This document shows positions 1 through 9,230 of a stretch of 64,000 nt of DNA, piece after piece. Numbering within the stretch: the stretch's first letter is position 1; every line of letters starts with the position of its first letter. The notes beneath the pieces were generated by a model. It did not search any database. It saw only the letters and a program-made list of their open reading frames with translations, and was not told the origin of the DNA. The position numbers were made by a program, and so were the translations under genes. Source of the DNA: Saccharomycopsis phalli (lineage: Eukaryota > Ascomycota > Saccharomycetes > Ascoideales > Saccharomycopsidaceae); assembly GCA_020342235.1 (NCBI GenBank), contig CP073219.1, positions 954,028 to 1,018,027 on the forward strand, given 5' to 3'.

Positions 1-1836
1 CAACAATCATATGGACAAGGACAATATGGACAAGGACAGTATGGCCAGGGACAATATGGACAAGGACAGTATGGACAGGGACAGTATGGGCAACAATATA
101 ATCAGTACAACCAATACAACCAGTACAATCAATACAACCAGTATGACCAAGGATATAATGGGCAGTACCAGAATGCTTACGGGAACTCGTATGGAGCAGC
201 AGCTCCTAAAGCCAAGGGTATGACTTTGGATGATTTCAAGAAGCAACAGAGCAGTATCAATAACAACAACATTTCTTCCAAACCAAAGAAGACTTTAAAG
301 CTTACCTCTAGCTCTGGTATTAAGTTAGCAAATGCTCCAAAGAAGGAGGAGAAGAAGGAAGAAAAGAAGGAGGAGAAAAAGGAAGAAAAGAAGGAGGAGA
401 AAAAAGAGGAAAAGAAGGACACTGTAGATGAGGATGTGAAGAAGGAAAAGCCTGCAGAAAAGAAGGCCGAAAAGAAGGAAATCAAAAAGGACGAAAAGTC
501 CAAGAGCAACGAAGTTACCATTGACCCAGAAGTTGAAAAGGACTTGTTCAGTCGAAAGGAAACCATGTCTGTCATTTTCATGGGCCACGTTGATGCAGGA
601 AAGTCTACGCTTTCGGGAAATGTGTTGTTCTTGACTGGATCTGTTGATAAGAGAACTGTCGAAAAGTACGAGAAAGAGGCTAAAGACGCCAGTAGACAAG
701 GTTGGTACTTGTCCTGGATTATGGACACCAACAAGGAAGAAAGAAACGAGGGAAAAACCGTGGAAACAGGAAAGGCCTACTTTGAGACTGACAAGAGAAA
801 GTACACCATCCTTGATGCTCCAGGACACAAGATGTATGTGTCTGAAATGATTGGAGGAGCCTCGCAGGCAGATGTTGGTATTTTGGTCATTTCCGCAAGA
901 AAGGGTGAATTTGAGGCCGGATTTGAAAAGGGCGGACAGACTAAAGAGCATGCTGTGTTGGCAAAGGTCCAAGGTGTTGAAAGATTGGTTGTGGCGATCA
1001 ACAAGATGGACGACGACTCTGTAAACTGGTCTGACAAGCGTTACAAAGAGTGTGTGACAAAATTGGGACAGTATCTTAGAGGAGTTGGATTTGATTTGAA
1101 GAAGAACGTCTACTTTTTGCCAGTGTCAGGATTCACCGGGGCCGGTATCAAAGAGAGGGTTAAGGGATTGAAATTTTATGACGGTCCTTCATTGTTGGAG
1201 TACTTGGATGGTTTGGAAAATGTAAACAGAACCATCAAGGCGCCATTCATGTTGCCTATCTCCGGAAAGATGAAGGATTTAGGTACTATAGTCGAGGGTA
1301 AAATTGCGTCTGGGCACGTCAAGAAGAATGACAACTTGCTTCTTATGCCTAACAGAGCTAATGTTGAAGTTTTGAACATATACACCGAGACTGAAGCCGA
1401 AAATGACATTGCCAAGAGTGGTGAGCAAGTCCGGTTGAAGATCAAGGGAGTTGAAGAAGAGGATATTTCTCCAGGATATGTTTTGACCTCGCTCGCGGCT
1501 CCTGTCAAAACCGCCATAAAGTTTGAAGCTCAAATCGCTATTGTCGAATTAAAGTCTATTCTTTCTGCCGGATTTTCTTGTGTGATGCACGTTCATACTG
1601 CTATTGAGGAAGTAACCTTCACTGCTTTGTTGCACAAATTACAAAAGGGAACTAATAGAAAGTCCAAGCAACCGCCTTCTTTCGCCAAAAAGGGTATGAA
1701 GATCATTGCCGTTTTGGAGGCCACCGAGCCAATTTGTATTGAGACATATGATGAATACCCACAATTGGGAAGATTTACTTTGAGAGACCAAGGCACTACT
1801 ATTGCCATTGGAAAGGTAACTAAGTTGTTGTCGTAA
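1..1836 (+). CDS. SUP35: Translation termination factor eRF3, 5'-truncated by the window edge
   Basis: GTPase partner of eRF1 in translation termination. The frame is open from base 1, so the true start lies outside the window; 611 residues are visible. Bases 1 to about 200 encode a Q/G/Y/N-rich tail made of Q-G-Q-Y-G repeats followed by N-Q-Y repeats, the composition of the Sup35 prion domain. Next comes a highly charged linker with K-K-E-E repeats (about 340-420) like the M domain. The EF-1alpha-like GTPase domain follows: G-H-V-D-A-G-K-S-T at 583-609, then D-A-P-G-H and N-K-M-D. The beta-barrel domains II and III run to the stop. Standard family architecture; the identity is secure. The missing 5' end is only the window boundary. 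Confidence 0.97.
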   Translation, partial: QQSYGQGQYGQGQYGQGQYGQGQYGQGQYGQQYNQYNQYNQYNQYNQYDQGYNGQYQNAYGNSYGAAAPKAKGMTLDDFKKQQSSINNNNISSKPKKTLKLTSSSGIKLANAPKKEEKKEEKKEEKKEEKKEEKKEEKKDTVDEDVKKEKPAEKKAEKKEIKKDEKSKSNEVTIDPEVEKDLFSRKETMSVIFMGHVDAGKSTLSGNVLFLTGSVDKRTVEKYEKEAKDASRQGWYLSWIMDTNKEERNEGKTVETGKAYFETDKRKYTILDAPGHKMYVSEMIGGASQADVGILVISARKGEFEAGFEKGGQTKEHAVLAKVQGVERLVVAINKMDDDSVNWSDKRYKECVTKLGQYLRGVGFDLKKNVYFLPVSGFTGAGIKERVKGLKFYDGPSLLEYLDGLENVNRTIKAPFMLPISGKMKDLGTIVEGKIASGHVKKNDNLLLMPNRANVEVLNIYTETEAENDIAKSGEQVRLKIKGVEEEDISPGYVLTSLAAPVKTAIKFEAQIAIVELKSILSAGFSCVMHVHTAIEEVTFTALLHKLQKGTNRKSKQPPSFAKKGMKIIAVLEATEPICIETYDEYPQLGRFTLRDQGTTIAIGKVTKLLS

Positions 1837-2523
1837 ATAGATAATACCTTTATTTTATATGTACCGTGCTTCTTCTCGGAGATTGTAGTTCTGTATATAC
1901 CAGCATACCTAAAGACATGTAACCGTTGAAGTGCAGTCGTCAAATTACGGGTGTAGGATAATGTCAATTCCAAATGAATAAGTGATTAAGAAAATAGGAA
2001 AGTGAAATTCAACAGAGGTGCAATAAATATATATTATTTATGCTGTGCAGTGAAATAAGAGATGCGTACTCTTTTCTGTTTTTACTTCATGTTAAAAGTA
2101 TACAAACTCAAAGGTAGCTTACAAAAATCAGTTGTTTTATATATCAAGTATAATACCAGGATCCCTAGATCTAGGTATTGACTATCTATGTAAAAAAGTG
2201 TAGGTTTCGCCCCAGACAAGGGAGTTGAATCTGGTGACTAATTATGCGGCTATTCTATACTAAAGGAGTAGAACATGTGCATGATGAAGGAATGCACGAT
2301 TAACATGATTGAACCCTCAAAAAACACAACATCAACCATTATCTGTTTTTATAAATAAATAGAAAATATGTAGCCGAATCAGGCTTTTATGAGCTGGTAC
2401 ACGAATCTGTTTTACGTCCATGTGGTCCTTGAACAAACACAGTGACGTCAATACTTGACATTTGCAAAACACTACAAAGACCTTAAACAGTATTCCTATA
2501 TTAGATTATTTTTACACTTGCCG
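1837..2523. other. Intergenic, SUP35 / HSP31-like convergent spacer
   Basis: AT-rich spacer between two convergent genes. It should hold both 3' ends. I see no convincing ORF, tRNA or repeat; a short palindrome around the BamHI-like and BglII-like sites near 2160-2175 is the only structure. Confidence 0.6.
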
Positions 2524-3240
2524 TTATAAGCTAGAACATGCTTTTACTGCACCAAGTGCTGTAATCCTTGTACTTTGCAGGTTAGCACCTGTGACAACCC
2601 TGCCATCAGTTACCGTAAAAGCATCAAAGGGATCCTTTGGCTCAATGAAATCGGCTCCATTCTTGACAGCAACTTGCCTAACGGTAAGCAAGTTGTACTT
2701 TTTCATTTCTGCCACTACGTTAATAATCTCCTCCCCACGATCTGTAAACCCAGTAATGGCTTTGCCCTCAATAACATTGTTCCCAGTCTTCAAGTTTCTC
2801 AACCCATCAAAAATAAGAGGACCATGGCCGATTGCAGACACAACTCCTCCAGAAGCATATATCTCCTCAAATAAGCGTCTTAAATGCCTGTCAGTAGGAT
2901 AGTCAAAGCAAGCCGAGTGGCCAGCAGCAGCAAATATTAAAGTGTAGTCCGATGCTGTTAAATCAGAGGCCTTACGGATGCTGTTTAAGGCTATCGAAAA
3001 GTCTGATGCCTTGTCATTATAAACTTTTATTTCCTGTTTATCAAGCATACCAGGTAGAAACGAATTGTCACCGAATCCATAACTCCCCATTTCAGATACA
3101 AATTCAACATCAAAACCAGACCGTTTAAAAATCTGATAGGGCCGTAATGCTTCTACTAAAACAAGCCCAGTTGTCGTACCATCGGCGTAAAATGGCCCAT
3201 GATAAGAAGGAACTGCAATTAATGCCTTTTCCATTTTCAT
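2524..3240 (-). CDS. HSP31/DJ-1/PfpI family protein lacking the nucleophile Cys
   Basis: 238 residues, the normal length for the yeast Hsp31 glyoxalase III/chaperone group. The match runs end to end: S-Y-H-G-P-F-Y-A-D-G near the N terminus, the conserved Glu in V-S-E-M-G, A-A-G-H-x-A-C-F-D-Y-P, then G-G-V-V-S-A-I-G-H-G-P and E-G-K-A-I-T-G-F-T-D. In active members the nucleophile elbow is A-V-C-H-G-P. Here codon 138 (2827-2829) is GGC (Gly), so the catalytic Cys of glyoxalase III is absent while Glu and His remain. The open frame extends upstream to a GTG; I chose the first ATG (3240), with a second ATG at 3234. It may be a pseudoenzyme with chaperone-like function, or a relic. HSP31 family is certain; activity is doubtful. 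Confidence 0.92.
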   Translation of the reverse strand: MKMEKALIAVPSYHGPFYADGTTTGLVLVEALRPYQIFKRSGFDVEFVSEMGSYGFGDNSFLPGMLDKQEIKVYNDKASDFSIALNSIRKASDLTASDYTLIFAAAGHSACFDYPTDRHLRRLFEEIYASGGVVSAIGHGPLIFDGLRNLKTGNNVIEGKAITGFTDRGEEIINVVAEMKKYNLLTVRQVAVKNGADFIEPKDPFDAFTVTDGRVVTGANLQSTRITALGAVKACSSL

Positions 3241-3712
3241 AACTATTAAAAATAGGCCTAGATGGCAATGTTTATATACACTAGGAAAGAAAAAATACAC
3301 AATTTAGCAAAATTCCCATGCCATCATTTCTACAATAGAGTTATCCCCTTGATGGTTATGATTAGTAATAAACTTTACTTTGATAATAAGGACCCGAGTC
3401 TATCCGAATTCCCTGGATCAAAAGTATGGTCATCTCTTGCCCCTGAACTCTAAGTAATCAATGTGCTTCCACTGGGATTTACTATACCTGAAAGTGTCAG
3501 CATGACTTTCAAAGCAAATGGCTTAAGACGGAGTGAATTCTTATTAGCTATTAAACATCGATAACTAAAGCTGAGCACATGACTTTAATATTATAATATA
3601 TAAAACTGAATATGCCTACATAACTTGAAGGAAAATTAATATCCTTTGCCAATTGACAAACTATCCAGCTTTGCTGTCATGATACTGTCATGCGAGTGTG
3701 TGCGACGTGGTA

Positions 3713-3720
3713 TCACGTGA
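3713..3720. promoter_or_regulatory. TCACGTGA octamer (Cbf1/bHLH-type site)
   Basis: Perfect palindrome with CACGTG core, about 200 bases upstream of the CDC60 ATG. The same octamer occurs at 45066, 45529 and 49045, each in a non-coding spacer. Binding by Cbf1 is inferred from the motif alone. Confidence 0.5.
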
Positions 3721-3840
3721 CAGAATGGAGACTCGGGCTGCAATAGGTGATAATCATTATAGGCGACATATTTATTGACAAGGAACTTTTAAGGATAATT
3801 TGTGTTTTTAATCTTTCAATTTGCGACTATCATCGTGGCA

Positions 3841-3847
3841 TGAGTCA
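3841..3847. promoter_or_regulatory. TGAGTCA, Gcn4-type bZIP site upstream of CDC60
   Basis: Perfect 7-bp Gcn4 consensus 72 bases before the CDC60 ATG. Several yeast aminoacyl-tRNA synthetase genes are under general amino acid control, so the placement is sensible. Site function is inferred. Confidence 0.5.
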
Positions 3848-3918
3848 CGTAGTCACCGTTTACCCTACTTTGTAAAAGATGAAAAATGCATTGAAAAATT
3901 ATTCAATAGAAACCAAAC

Positions 3919-6900
3919 ATGTCATCAACTGCTCCCCCAGAAAAGGGCAAGGCTCTTGTTTTGGAAAATACAAGCAAGAGAGACGCCCTTATTGAAATTG
4001 AGAAGAAGTATCAAAAAAAATGGATTGAGGACAAGGTTTTCGAGCTTGACGCTCCTACTCTTGAAGAGTACCCAGATAGTGTTGACCCAGACGCTATTCG
4101 AAAAGAGGTTCCAAAGTATTTTGCCACTATGGCGTATCCATACATGAATGGTGTTCTCCATATTGGCCATGCGTTTACTCTTTCGAAAGTGGAGTTTGCC
4201 ACTGGGTTTGAGCGTATGAATTTTAAGCAGGGCGGAGCTCCAAAAAGGGCCTTGTTCCCATTGGGGTTCCACTGTACTGGAATGCCAATTCGGGCCTCGG
4301 CAGATAAGATTGCGCGAGAGTTGGAGTTGTTTGGTCCAAACTTTGAGAACTACCGGGAGGATGCCGAGGAAGTGGAGCCAGAAGTTAAGGAAGCTGCCAA
4401 GAATGAGGATGTCACCAAGTTCAAGGCAAAGAAGTCCAAGGCGTTGGCAAAGCAGGGCAAGTCGAAGTATCAGTTCCAGATTATGCAGCAGTCTGGCATT
4501 GAGCTTTCTGAGATTCCGAAATTTGCCGATGCGTCGTACTGGCTTGAGTATTTCCCACCGCTTGTTGAGAGAGATGTGAATGCTTTGGGAGGACGTGTTG
4601 ACTGGCGTCGATCGATGGTGACGACCGACGTGAATCCGTACTACGATCTGTTTATCCGCTGGCAAATCACCAAGCTCAGAGACTTGGGGAAGATCAAGTT
4701 TGGCGAGAGATATACCATTTACTCCGAGAAGGACGGACAAGCTTGTATGGACCACGACAGAGCCAGTGGAGAAGGTGTTGGACCACAGGAGTACACTGGT
4801 ATCAAGATTGAGTTGAAGGAGATCAACGACAAGGTCGCTGAGATCTTCAATGCAAGTAAGTTTGATGTCTCTGGTAAGAAGATCTTCTTGGTGGCAGCAA
4901 CTCTTCGGCCAGAGACCATGTACGGGCAGACCTGTTGCTTTGTGTCTCCAAAGATCACCTACGGGTTGTTTGATGCTGGAAAAGGAGAGTACTTCATCAG
5001 CACCCGCAGAGCGTTCAAGAACATGTCGTACCAGAACTTGACTCCTAAGCGGGGATTTCATGAGCCTGTGCTTGAGATTCCGGGTTCTGTTCTCATTGGA
5101 TCGCAGATCAAGGCTCCTTTGGTGGAGAGAATCCTCCACGTCTTACCTATGGAGACCATTTTGCCAAACAAGGGTACCGGAGTGGTCACTTGTGTGCCAT
5201 CGGACTCTCCAGATGACTGGATCACCCAACAGGAGTTGACTCAAAAGTCAGAGTACTACGGCATCAAGAAGGAATGGGCTGATGTGCCAGTGACTCCTCT
5301 TATTCGTACCAAGTATGGTGACGTGATTGCCAAGACTCTTTGTGAGGACCTCAAGATCCAGTCGCCAAAGGACGCGGTCCAATTGGCCAAGGCCAAGGAA
5401 ATCGCCTACAAGGAGGGATTCTTCCATGGTGTTATGATCTTTGGCAAGTACTCTGGCCAGAAGGTCGAAGACGTGAAAGCAAAGGTCAAGGAGGACTTTG
5501 TCACCTCTGGCGAGGGATTTGTCTACAATGAACCAGAAGGCCAGGTTGTCTCGCGGTCGGGCGATGACTGTGTGGTGTCCTTGGAAGACCAATGGTACAT
5601 TGACTATGGTGAAGAGAACTGGAAAGAACAGGCTTTGGAGGCCCTCCACATGATGAACACGTTTTCGTCGGATACCGAAAACGCGTTTGAGCGTGTCTTG
5701 GACTGGCTCAAGAACTGGGCCGTGACCAGAACCTATGGGCTTGGAACCAGACTTCCTTGGGATGAGCAGTACCTCGTGGAGTCTCTTTCCGACAGTACCA
5801 TATACCAGTCTTTCTACACATTCTGCCACTTGTTGCACTCCGACTTTTACGGCCGGGTGAAGGGTCCTCTTGGAATTGATGCCAAGGACATGACTGGCGA
5901 GGTGTGGGAGTACATTCTCTTGAGAAGAGAGAACATCAAGACAAACATTCCATTGAGCAAGTTGGATATCCTTCGAAGAGAGTTTGAGTATTTCTATCCG
6001 TTGGATATCTCCGCCTCTGGCAAGGACTTGATTCCTAACCACTTGACCTTCTACATATACACCAATGTGGCTATTTTCCCAAAGAAGTTCTGGCCTGCTG
6101 GAATCAGAGGCAATGGCCATTTGCTCTTGAACAACGCCAAGATGTCAAAGAGCTCTGGTAATTTCTACACTCTTAATGAAATCACCAAAAAGTTTGGTGC
6201 CGATGCCGCGAGAATCGCTCTTGCAGACGCAGGTGATTCGATCGAAGACGCCAATTTCGACGAGCAGAATGCCTCAGCTGCTATTCTCAGATTGTACACC
6301 TTTAAGGAGTGGGCCGACGAGATTGTCTCCTCTGTCGGATCGTTGAGAAGCGGAGAAAAGAACTTCTTTGACTTGGCTTTTGAGAACGAAATGGACAGTC
6401 TCACCGAGGAGGCTTATACCCAGTACTCAGAGACCAACTACAAGTTTGCATTAAAGGCTGCTTTGTTTGACTTCCAAACCGCAAGAGATTACTACGTTGA
6501 TGTTTCTGGAGGGTCCAAGGGCGTCCACAAGGACATTATTTTCGAGTACATTCGAAGACAAGCTCTTCTTCTCGCTCCTATTGCCCCTCATTTCGCCGAG
6601 TACATCTTTGTGGATGTCTTGGGCAATAAGGGTACGGTCCACTCTACTCCATTCCCTCGAGCAAGCAAGCCGCCTAGCCAAGGGCTTACAGACTCTTTGG
6701 AATACTTGAGAGAACTCGCTAGATCTATTAGAGAAGCAGAGTTTGCTGCCTCCAAGCCAAAGAAGGGAAAGAATGTCAAAAACTTGGATACTAGCAAGCC
6801 AGCGGACATTACCTTGTACATTGCTTCGTCCTTCCCAGAATGGCAAGAAAAGTATATTGAGATTGTCCGCGAGTTGTTTGAGTCGCATACTCTTGGTGAT

Positions 6901-7236
6901 AACAAGGTTGTCAAGTCTAAGATTGATCCTAAGGACATGAAGAAGGCGATGCCATTTATTTCTCTCATCAAGGCCAGATTGACCAAGGAGAAGCCGGAGA
7001 CTGTTCTCGATAGAAAGTTGAGTTTTGATGAGTTGGAGCTTGTTAAGAAGACTCTTTCTATTATCCAGAGAAGCACAGCCAAGACCACGATTGAGTCGGT
7101 CAAGCTTATTTCCTTTGCCAGTGGATCAGCCAAGGGTGTGGTTATTGGATCCAATGAAGAGGTTGAGCTTCCAAATATCAAGGCTGTTGAGTCTGCGGTT
7201 CCAGGGAAGCCAGGAATTTCTATTGCTAATGTATAA
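3919..7236 (+). CDS. CDC60: Cytosolic leucyl-tRNA synthetase
   Basis: Class I synthetase charging tRNA-Leu in the cytosol. 1105 residues, close to the S. cerevisiae protein (about 1090). Signature motifs: H-I-G-H in P-Y-M-N-G-V-L-H-I-G-H (about residues 75-85) and K-M-S-K-S in N-N-A-K-M-S-K-S-S-G-N-F (about 740). The T-rich/CP1 editing domain (T-L-R-P-E-T-M-Y-G-Q) and the C-terminal anticodon-binding region are intact. Codon 244 is CTG (4648-4650) inside N-P-Y-Y-D-x-F-I-R-W, where the S. cerevisiae residue is Ala as I recall it; this fits CUG read as Ser better than Leu. In CUG-Ser yeasts this enzyme is also expected to interact weakly with the ambiguous tRNA. The ATG at 3919 has an A-rich context and directly begins the homologous part. 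Confidence 0.97.
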   Translation: MSSTAPPEKGKALVLENTSKRDALIEIEKKYQKKWIEDKVFELDAPTLEEYPDSVDPDAIRKEVPKYFATMAYPYMNGVLHIGHAFTLSKVEFATGFERMNFKQGGAPKRALFPLGFHCTGMPIRASADKIARELELFGPNFENYREDAEEVEPEVKEAAKNEDVTKFKAKKSKALAKQGKSKYQFQIMQQSGIELSEIPKFADASYWLEYFPPLVERDVNALGGRVDWRRSMVTTDVNPYYDLFIRWQITKLRDLGKIKFGERYTIYSEKDGQACMDHDRASGEGVGPQEYTGIKIELKEINDKVAEIFNASKFDVSGKKIFLVAATLRPETMYGQTCCFVSPKITYGLFDAGKGEYFISTRRAFKNMSYQNLTPKRGFHEPVLEIPGSVLIGSQIKAPLVERILHVLPMETILPNKGTGVVTCVPSDSPDDWITQQELTQKSEYYGIKKEWADVPVTPLIRTKYGDVIAKTLCEDLKIQSPKDAVQLAKAKEIAYKEGFFHGVMIFGKYSGQKVEDVKAKVKEDFVTSGEGFVYNEPEGQVVSRSGDDCVVSLEDQWYIDYGEENWKEQALEALHMMNTFSSDTENAFERVLDWLKNWAVTRTYGLGTRLPWDEQYLVESLSDSTIYQSFYTFCHLLHSDFYGRVKGPLGIDAKDMTGEVWEYILLRRENIKTNIPLSKLDILRREFEYFYPLDISASGKDLIPNHLTFYIYTNVAIFPKKFWPAGIRGNGHLLLNNAKMSKSSGNFYTLNEITKKFGADAARIALADAGDSIEDANFDEQNASAAILRLYTFKEWADEIVSSVGSLRSGEKNFFDLAFENEMDSLTEEAYTQYSETNYKFALKAALFDFQTARDYYVDVSGGSKGVHKDIIFEYIRRQALLLAPIAPHFAEYIFVDVLGNKGTVHSTPFPRASKPPSQGLTDSLEYLRELARSIREAEFAASKPKKGKNVKNLDTSKPADITLYIASSFPEWQEKYIEIVRELFESHTLGDNKVVKSKIDPKDMKKAMPFISLIKARLTKEKPETVLDRKLSFDELELVKKTLSIIQRSTAKTTIESVKLISFASGSAKGVVIGSNEEVELPNIKAVESAVPGKPGISIANV

Positions 7237-7540
7237 GATGGGAAAGTAATTAATATAAGAAGATACATGTGATTGTACTTGGAGATCGTTGTACTTGTAA
7301 GGTATATTTATTGTAATGAATAGTGGGGTTTTAGAAAGATGCCGCGGTTGACTGAATATGGCACTATAAATTAGTGATTTATAGCAACTTGATACCTACT
7401 GTAATAAAGAGATGTATTTGGTGTTATATTATTTTACTTGACCGTCCTTTTACTTTTGTCTATTATTTCCTTCCCTTCTCTCAATGTAATTGCCTTGGCT
7501 CACCTGGTGTTTCATCAAGAGTTCGGTCTAATTTTTCACT

Positions 7541-7620
7541 ATAAATGGCCAAGACTTTAAATATTCAAGGGAATATATTTCAGCCACATTACCATCCCAG
7601 GTGCTATATTATGCTTGGCT
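7541..7620 (+). repeat. Direct repeat copy 1 (pairs with 8045-8140)
   Basis: Shares with copy 2 the order: TATAAAT box, GGC-type spacer, tattcaag-n-gaatatatt, agcca-attacc, then n-ctatatta. Divergence is moderate, with indels, so this is an old duplication rather than a fresh one. Confidence 0.6.
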
Positions 7621-7678
7621 AGTAGTAAAAAAGGGTTGCATTTCTTTCTGAAGCTACGCTAATCCGTTTGTTTCTCAC

Positions 7679-8005
7679 ATGCTTCTTGGCTACGCACTAT
7701 TTCCACTACTTTCTGGTAATTACGCTAGTATTATCAATTGTGCTAGCCCTATCAATTGTGCTAGCCCTATCAATTGTGCTAGCCCTATCAATTGTGTTAG
7801 CCCTATCAATTGTGTTAGCCCTATCAATTGTGTTAGTCTTATCAATTGCGCTAGTATTATTAACCGTGTTAGTCTTATAGATTGTGCTAGTATTATCAAA
7901 TGTGCTAGTCTTGGAAATTGTGCCGTCTTTGGCAATTGTGCTTTCTTTTATCCGTTGTGCTTCTTTCTGAAATCACCATTTGAAGACAAGAACCAATTCC
8001 AATAG
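7679..8005 (+). CDS. Possible repeat-encoded Cys-rich peptide (doubtful)
   Basis: ATG-initiated frame of 108 codons that spans the 18-bp minisatellite. It therefore reads as a hexapeptide repeat of the type I-N-C-A-S-P, with about 13 cysteines, followed by a hydrophobic tail. The N terminus is hydrophobic. A TATAAAT box (about 7550) sits in the upstream direct repeat, just as one sits before PEX14. Because 18 is a multiple of 3, an open frame arises easily from such a repeat, and the other forward frame and the reverse frame are also open over most of it. I recognise no family. Probably not a gene; listed because its promoter-like flank is duplicated. Confidence 0.15.
   Translation: MLLGYALFPLLSGNYASIINCASPINCASPINCASPINCVSPINCVSPINCVSLINCASIINRVSLIDCASIIKCASLGNCAVFGNCAFFYPLCFFLKSPFEDKNQFQ
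7728..7930 (+). repeat. 18-bp minisatellite, about 11 copies
   Basis: Unit ctatcaattgtgctagcc. The first units are almost identical; copies decay toward the 3' side (gtgtta variants, then cttggaaattgtgcc). The gradient suggests expansion from the left end. Period is a multiple of three. Confidence 0.9.
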
Positions 8006-8044
8006 GTCTTAGTTCTTTGACAAATGGGGTTTCAACTCATTTCC

Positions 8045-8140
8045 AAATATAAATAGTCTGGCTTTTCCCTGTATATTCAAGCGAATATATTAGCCATTTT
8101 ACCTATTCGTCTACTAGTACTATATTACGCCTACTATATT
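8045..8140 (+). repeat. Direct repeat copy 2 (pairs with 7541-7620)
   Basis: Second copy of the duplicated segment, lying directly upstream of PEX14. It includes an atataaat box at about 8047 that is a candidate PEX14 TATA element. Confidence 0.6.
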
Positions 8141-8180
8141 ACACCTACCTAGTCTGGATCACACCCCACAATTCACATGC

Positions 8181-8188
8181 CCGGGTAA
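8181..8188 (+). promoter_or_regulatory. CCGGGTAA (Reb1-type) upstream of PEX14
   Basis: Perfect octamer containing the Reb1 core CGGGTAA, 48 bases before the ATG at 8236. Same octamer occurs in other promoters of the window at similar distances. Confidence 0.5.
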
Positions 8189-8235
8189 CACATCCTGGTA
8201 TGGGATTGTTAACCGAGTATTACCTTCACAGCAAC

Positions 8236-9177
8236 ATGCCCGAAAGATCAGACATTGTCAAGAGCGCAGCTGAATTTTTAAACAGTCCGAAGATCGCCGA
8301 CGCCCCTTTGGAACAGAAGATTGAGTTTCTAAAGTCCAAGGGGTTGACTGACGCGGAAATTAACCACGCCATCACGTCAGGAAAGACAAGCGGTAAGCAG
8401 GAAGCACCATTTGGCCTCACGGATAAACAGTTTTTGAATGCTGCTGCGGCACAACCGCCGCCGCTTCCAGAGCGCGACTGGAAGGACTATTTTATCATGG
8501 CCACGACCACAGTTTCCATTGGGTATGGGCTCTACTTTCTCTTCAAAAATGTGGTGATTCCCACCTTGATGCCGCAGTCACATGACCAGTTGGAGGCGGA
8601 CCGGGAAGCGATCCAGCACGAGTTTGAGCGGGTGCAAGGATTGTTGGATTCGTTGGAGGAGCATAACAAGACGTTGGTGGAGAATGATGTAAGGAACTCT
8701 GAGAAGTTGGGGACGTTGGTTGCTAAGGTCAATGGGCTTGTGCTCAACTCTGACAACTCATTGACCAAAAACAGCGACGACTTGAAGTTGATCAAGTTGG
8801 AGATTGACAATTTGAAGACAAACTACAAGTTCCAGAACTCGTCTATTGAGAACATCATCGACAACAAATTGACCAACATCAACAATGAGTTGGAGTCGTT
8901 GAAAAAGTTGCTCAATGCTCGCGTCAGTGGGGATCCGTCGGCACAGAGACAAGCCAAGAGCTCGATTTCAGTGAGCTCGATTCCCTCAGCAGCAGATATT
9001 CTCAAAAAGCTACAGCCTGCAGTAGGCGACGAGAAGCCGTTGGAAGCGACCACCAAGGTGGATCAGCACGATACTCTGGACAAGGAAGAAAGCGGACAGC
9101 TGGCCGAGGACGACGTGAAGAAGGAGGCGTCGTCAGTCAACTACAACGAGGTACCTTCGTGGCAGTTGGCCAGGTAG
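8236..9177 (+). CDS. PEX14: Peroxisomal docking protein peroxin-14
   Basis: Peroxisomal membrane component of the import docking complex that binds PEX5 and PEX13. 313 residues. The N-terminal conserved PEX14 domain is clear: A-P-L-E-Q-K-I-E-F-L-K-S-K-G-L-T, then R-D-W-K-D-Y-F-I-M-A-T preceding the single hydrophobic segment (about residues 86-110). A long coiled coil follows (about 115-230), then an acidic, polar C terminus ending in S-W-Q-L-A-R, like the S-x-P-x-W repeats of yeast Pex14. An ATG 36 bases upstream (8200) is in frame and would add 12 residues. I prefer 8236 because the family start aligns there and the Reb1-type site would lie only 12 bases from 8200. Confidence 0.93.
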   Translation: MPERSDIVKSAAEFLNSPKIADAPLEQKIEFLKSKGLTDAEINHAITSGKTSGKQEAPFGLTDKQFLNAAAAQPPPLPERDWKDYFIMATTTVSIGYGLYFLFKNVVIPTLMPQSHDQLEADREAIQHEFERVQGLLDSLEEHNKTLVENDVRNSEKLGTLVAKVNGLVLNSDNSLTKNSDDLKLIKLEIDNLKTNYKFQNSSIENIIDNKLTNINNELESLKKLLNARVSGDPSAQRQAKSSISVSSIPSAADILKKLQPAVGDEKPLEATTKVDQHDTLDKEESGQLAEDDVKKEASSVNYNEVPSWQLAR

Positions 9178-9230
9178 TCTCTGATTTGTACGAATCTATT
9201 ATATTGTGAATGCAGTGATGTAGAGTATGC

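Larger units (their letters stand above)
3241..3918. other. Divergent promoter region, HSP31-like / CDC60
   Basis: Shared 5' region of about 680 bases. It contains TCACGTGA at 3713-3720 and TGAGTCA at 3841-3847 (annotated separately), plus AT-rich stretches such as 3580-3605. No credible ORF. Confidence 0.6.
7237..8235. other. 1-kb spacer CDC60 / PEX14 with minisatellite and duplicated flank
   Basis: Holds the CDC60 3' end, two diverged copies of an 80-95 bp segment (about 7541-7620 and 8045-8140) and between them an 18-bp tandem repeat (7728-7930). A CCGGGTAA octamer lies at 8181-8188, 48 bases upstream of the PEX14 ATG used here. Confidence 0.7.
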
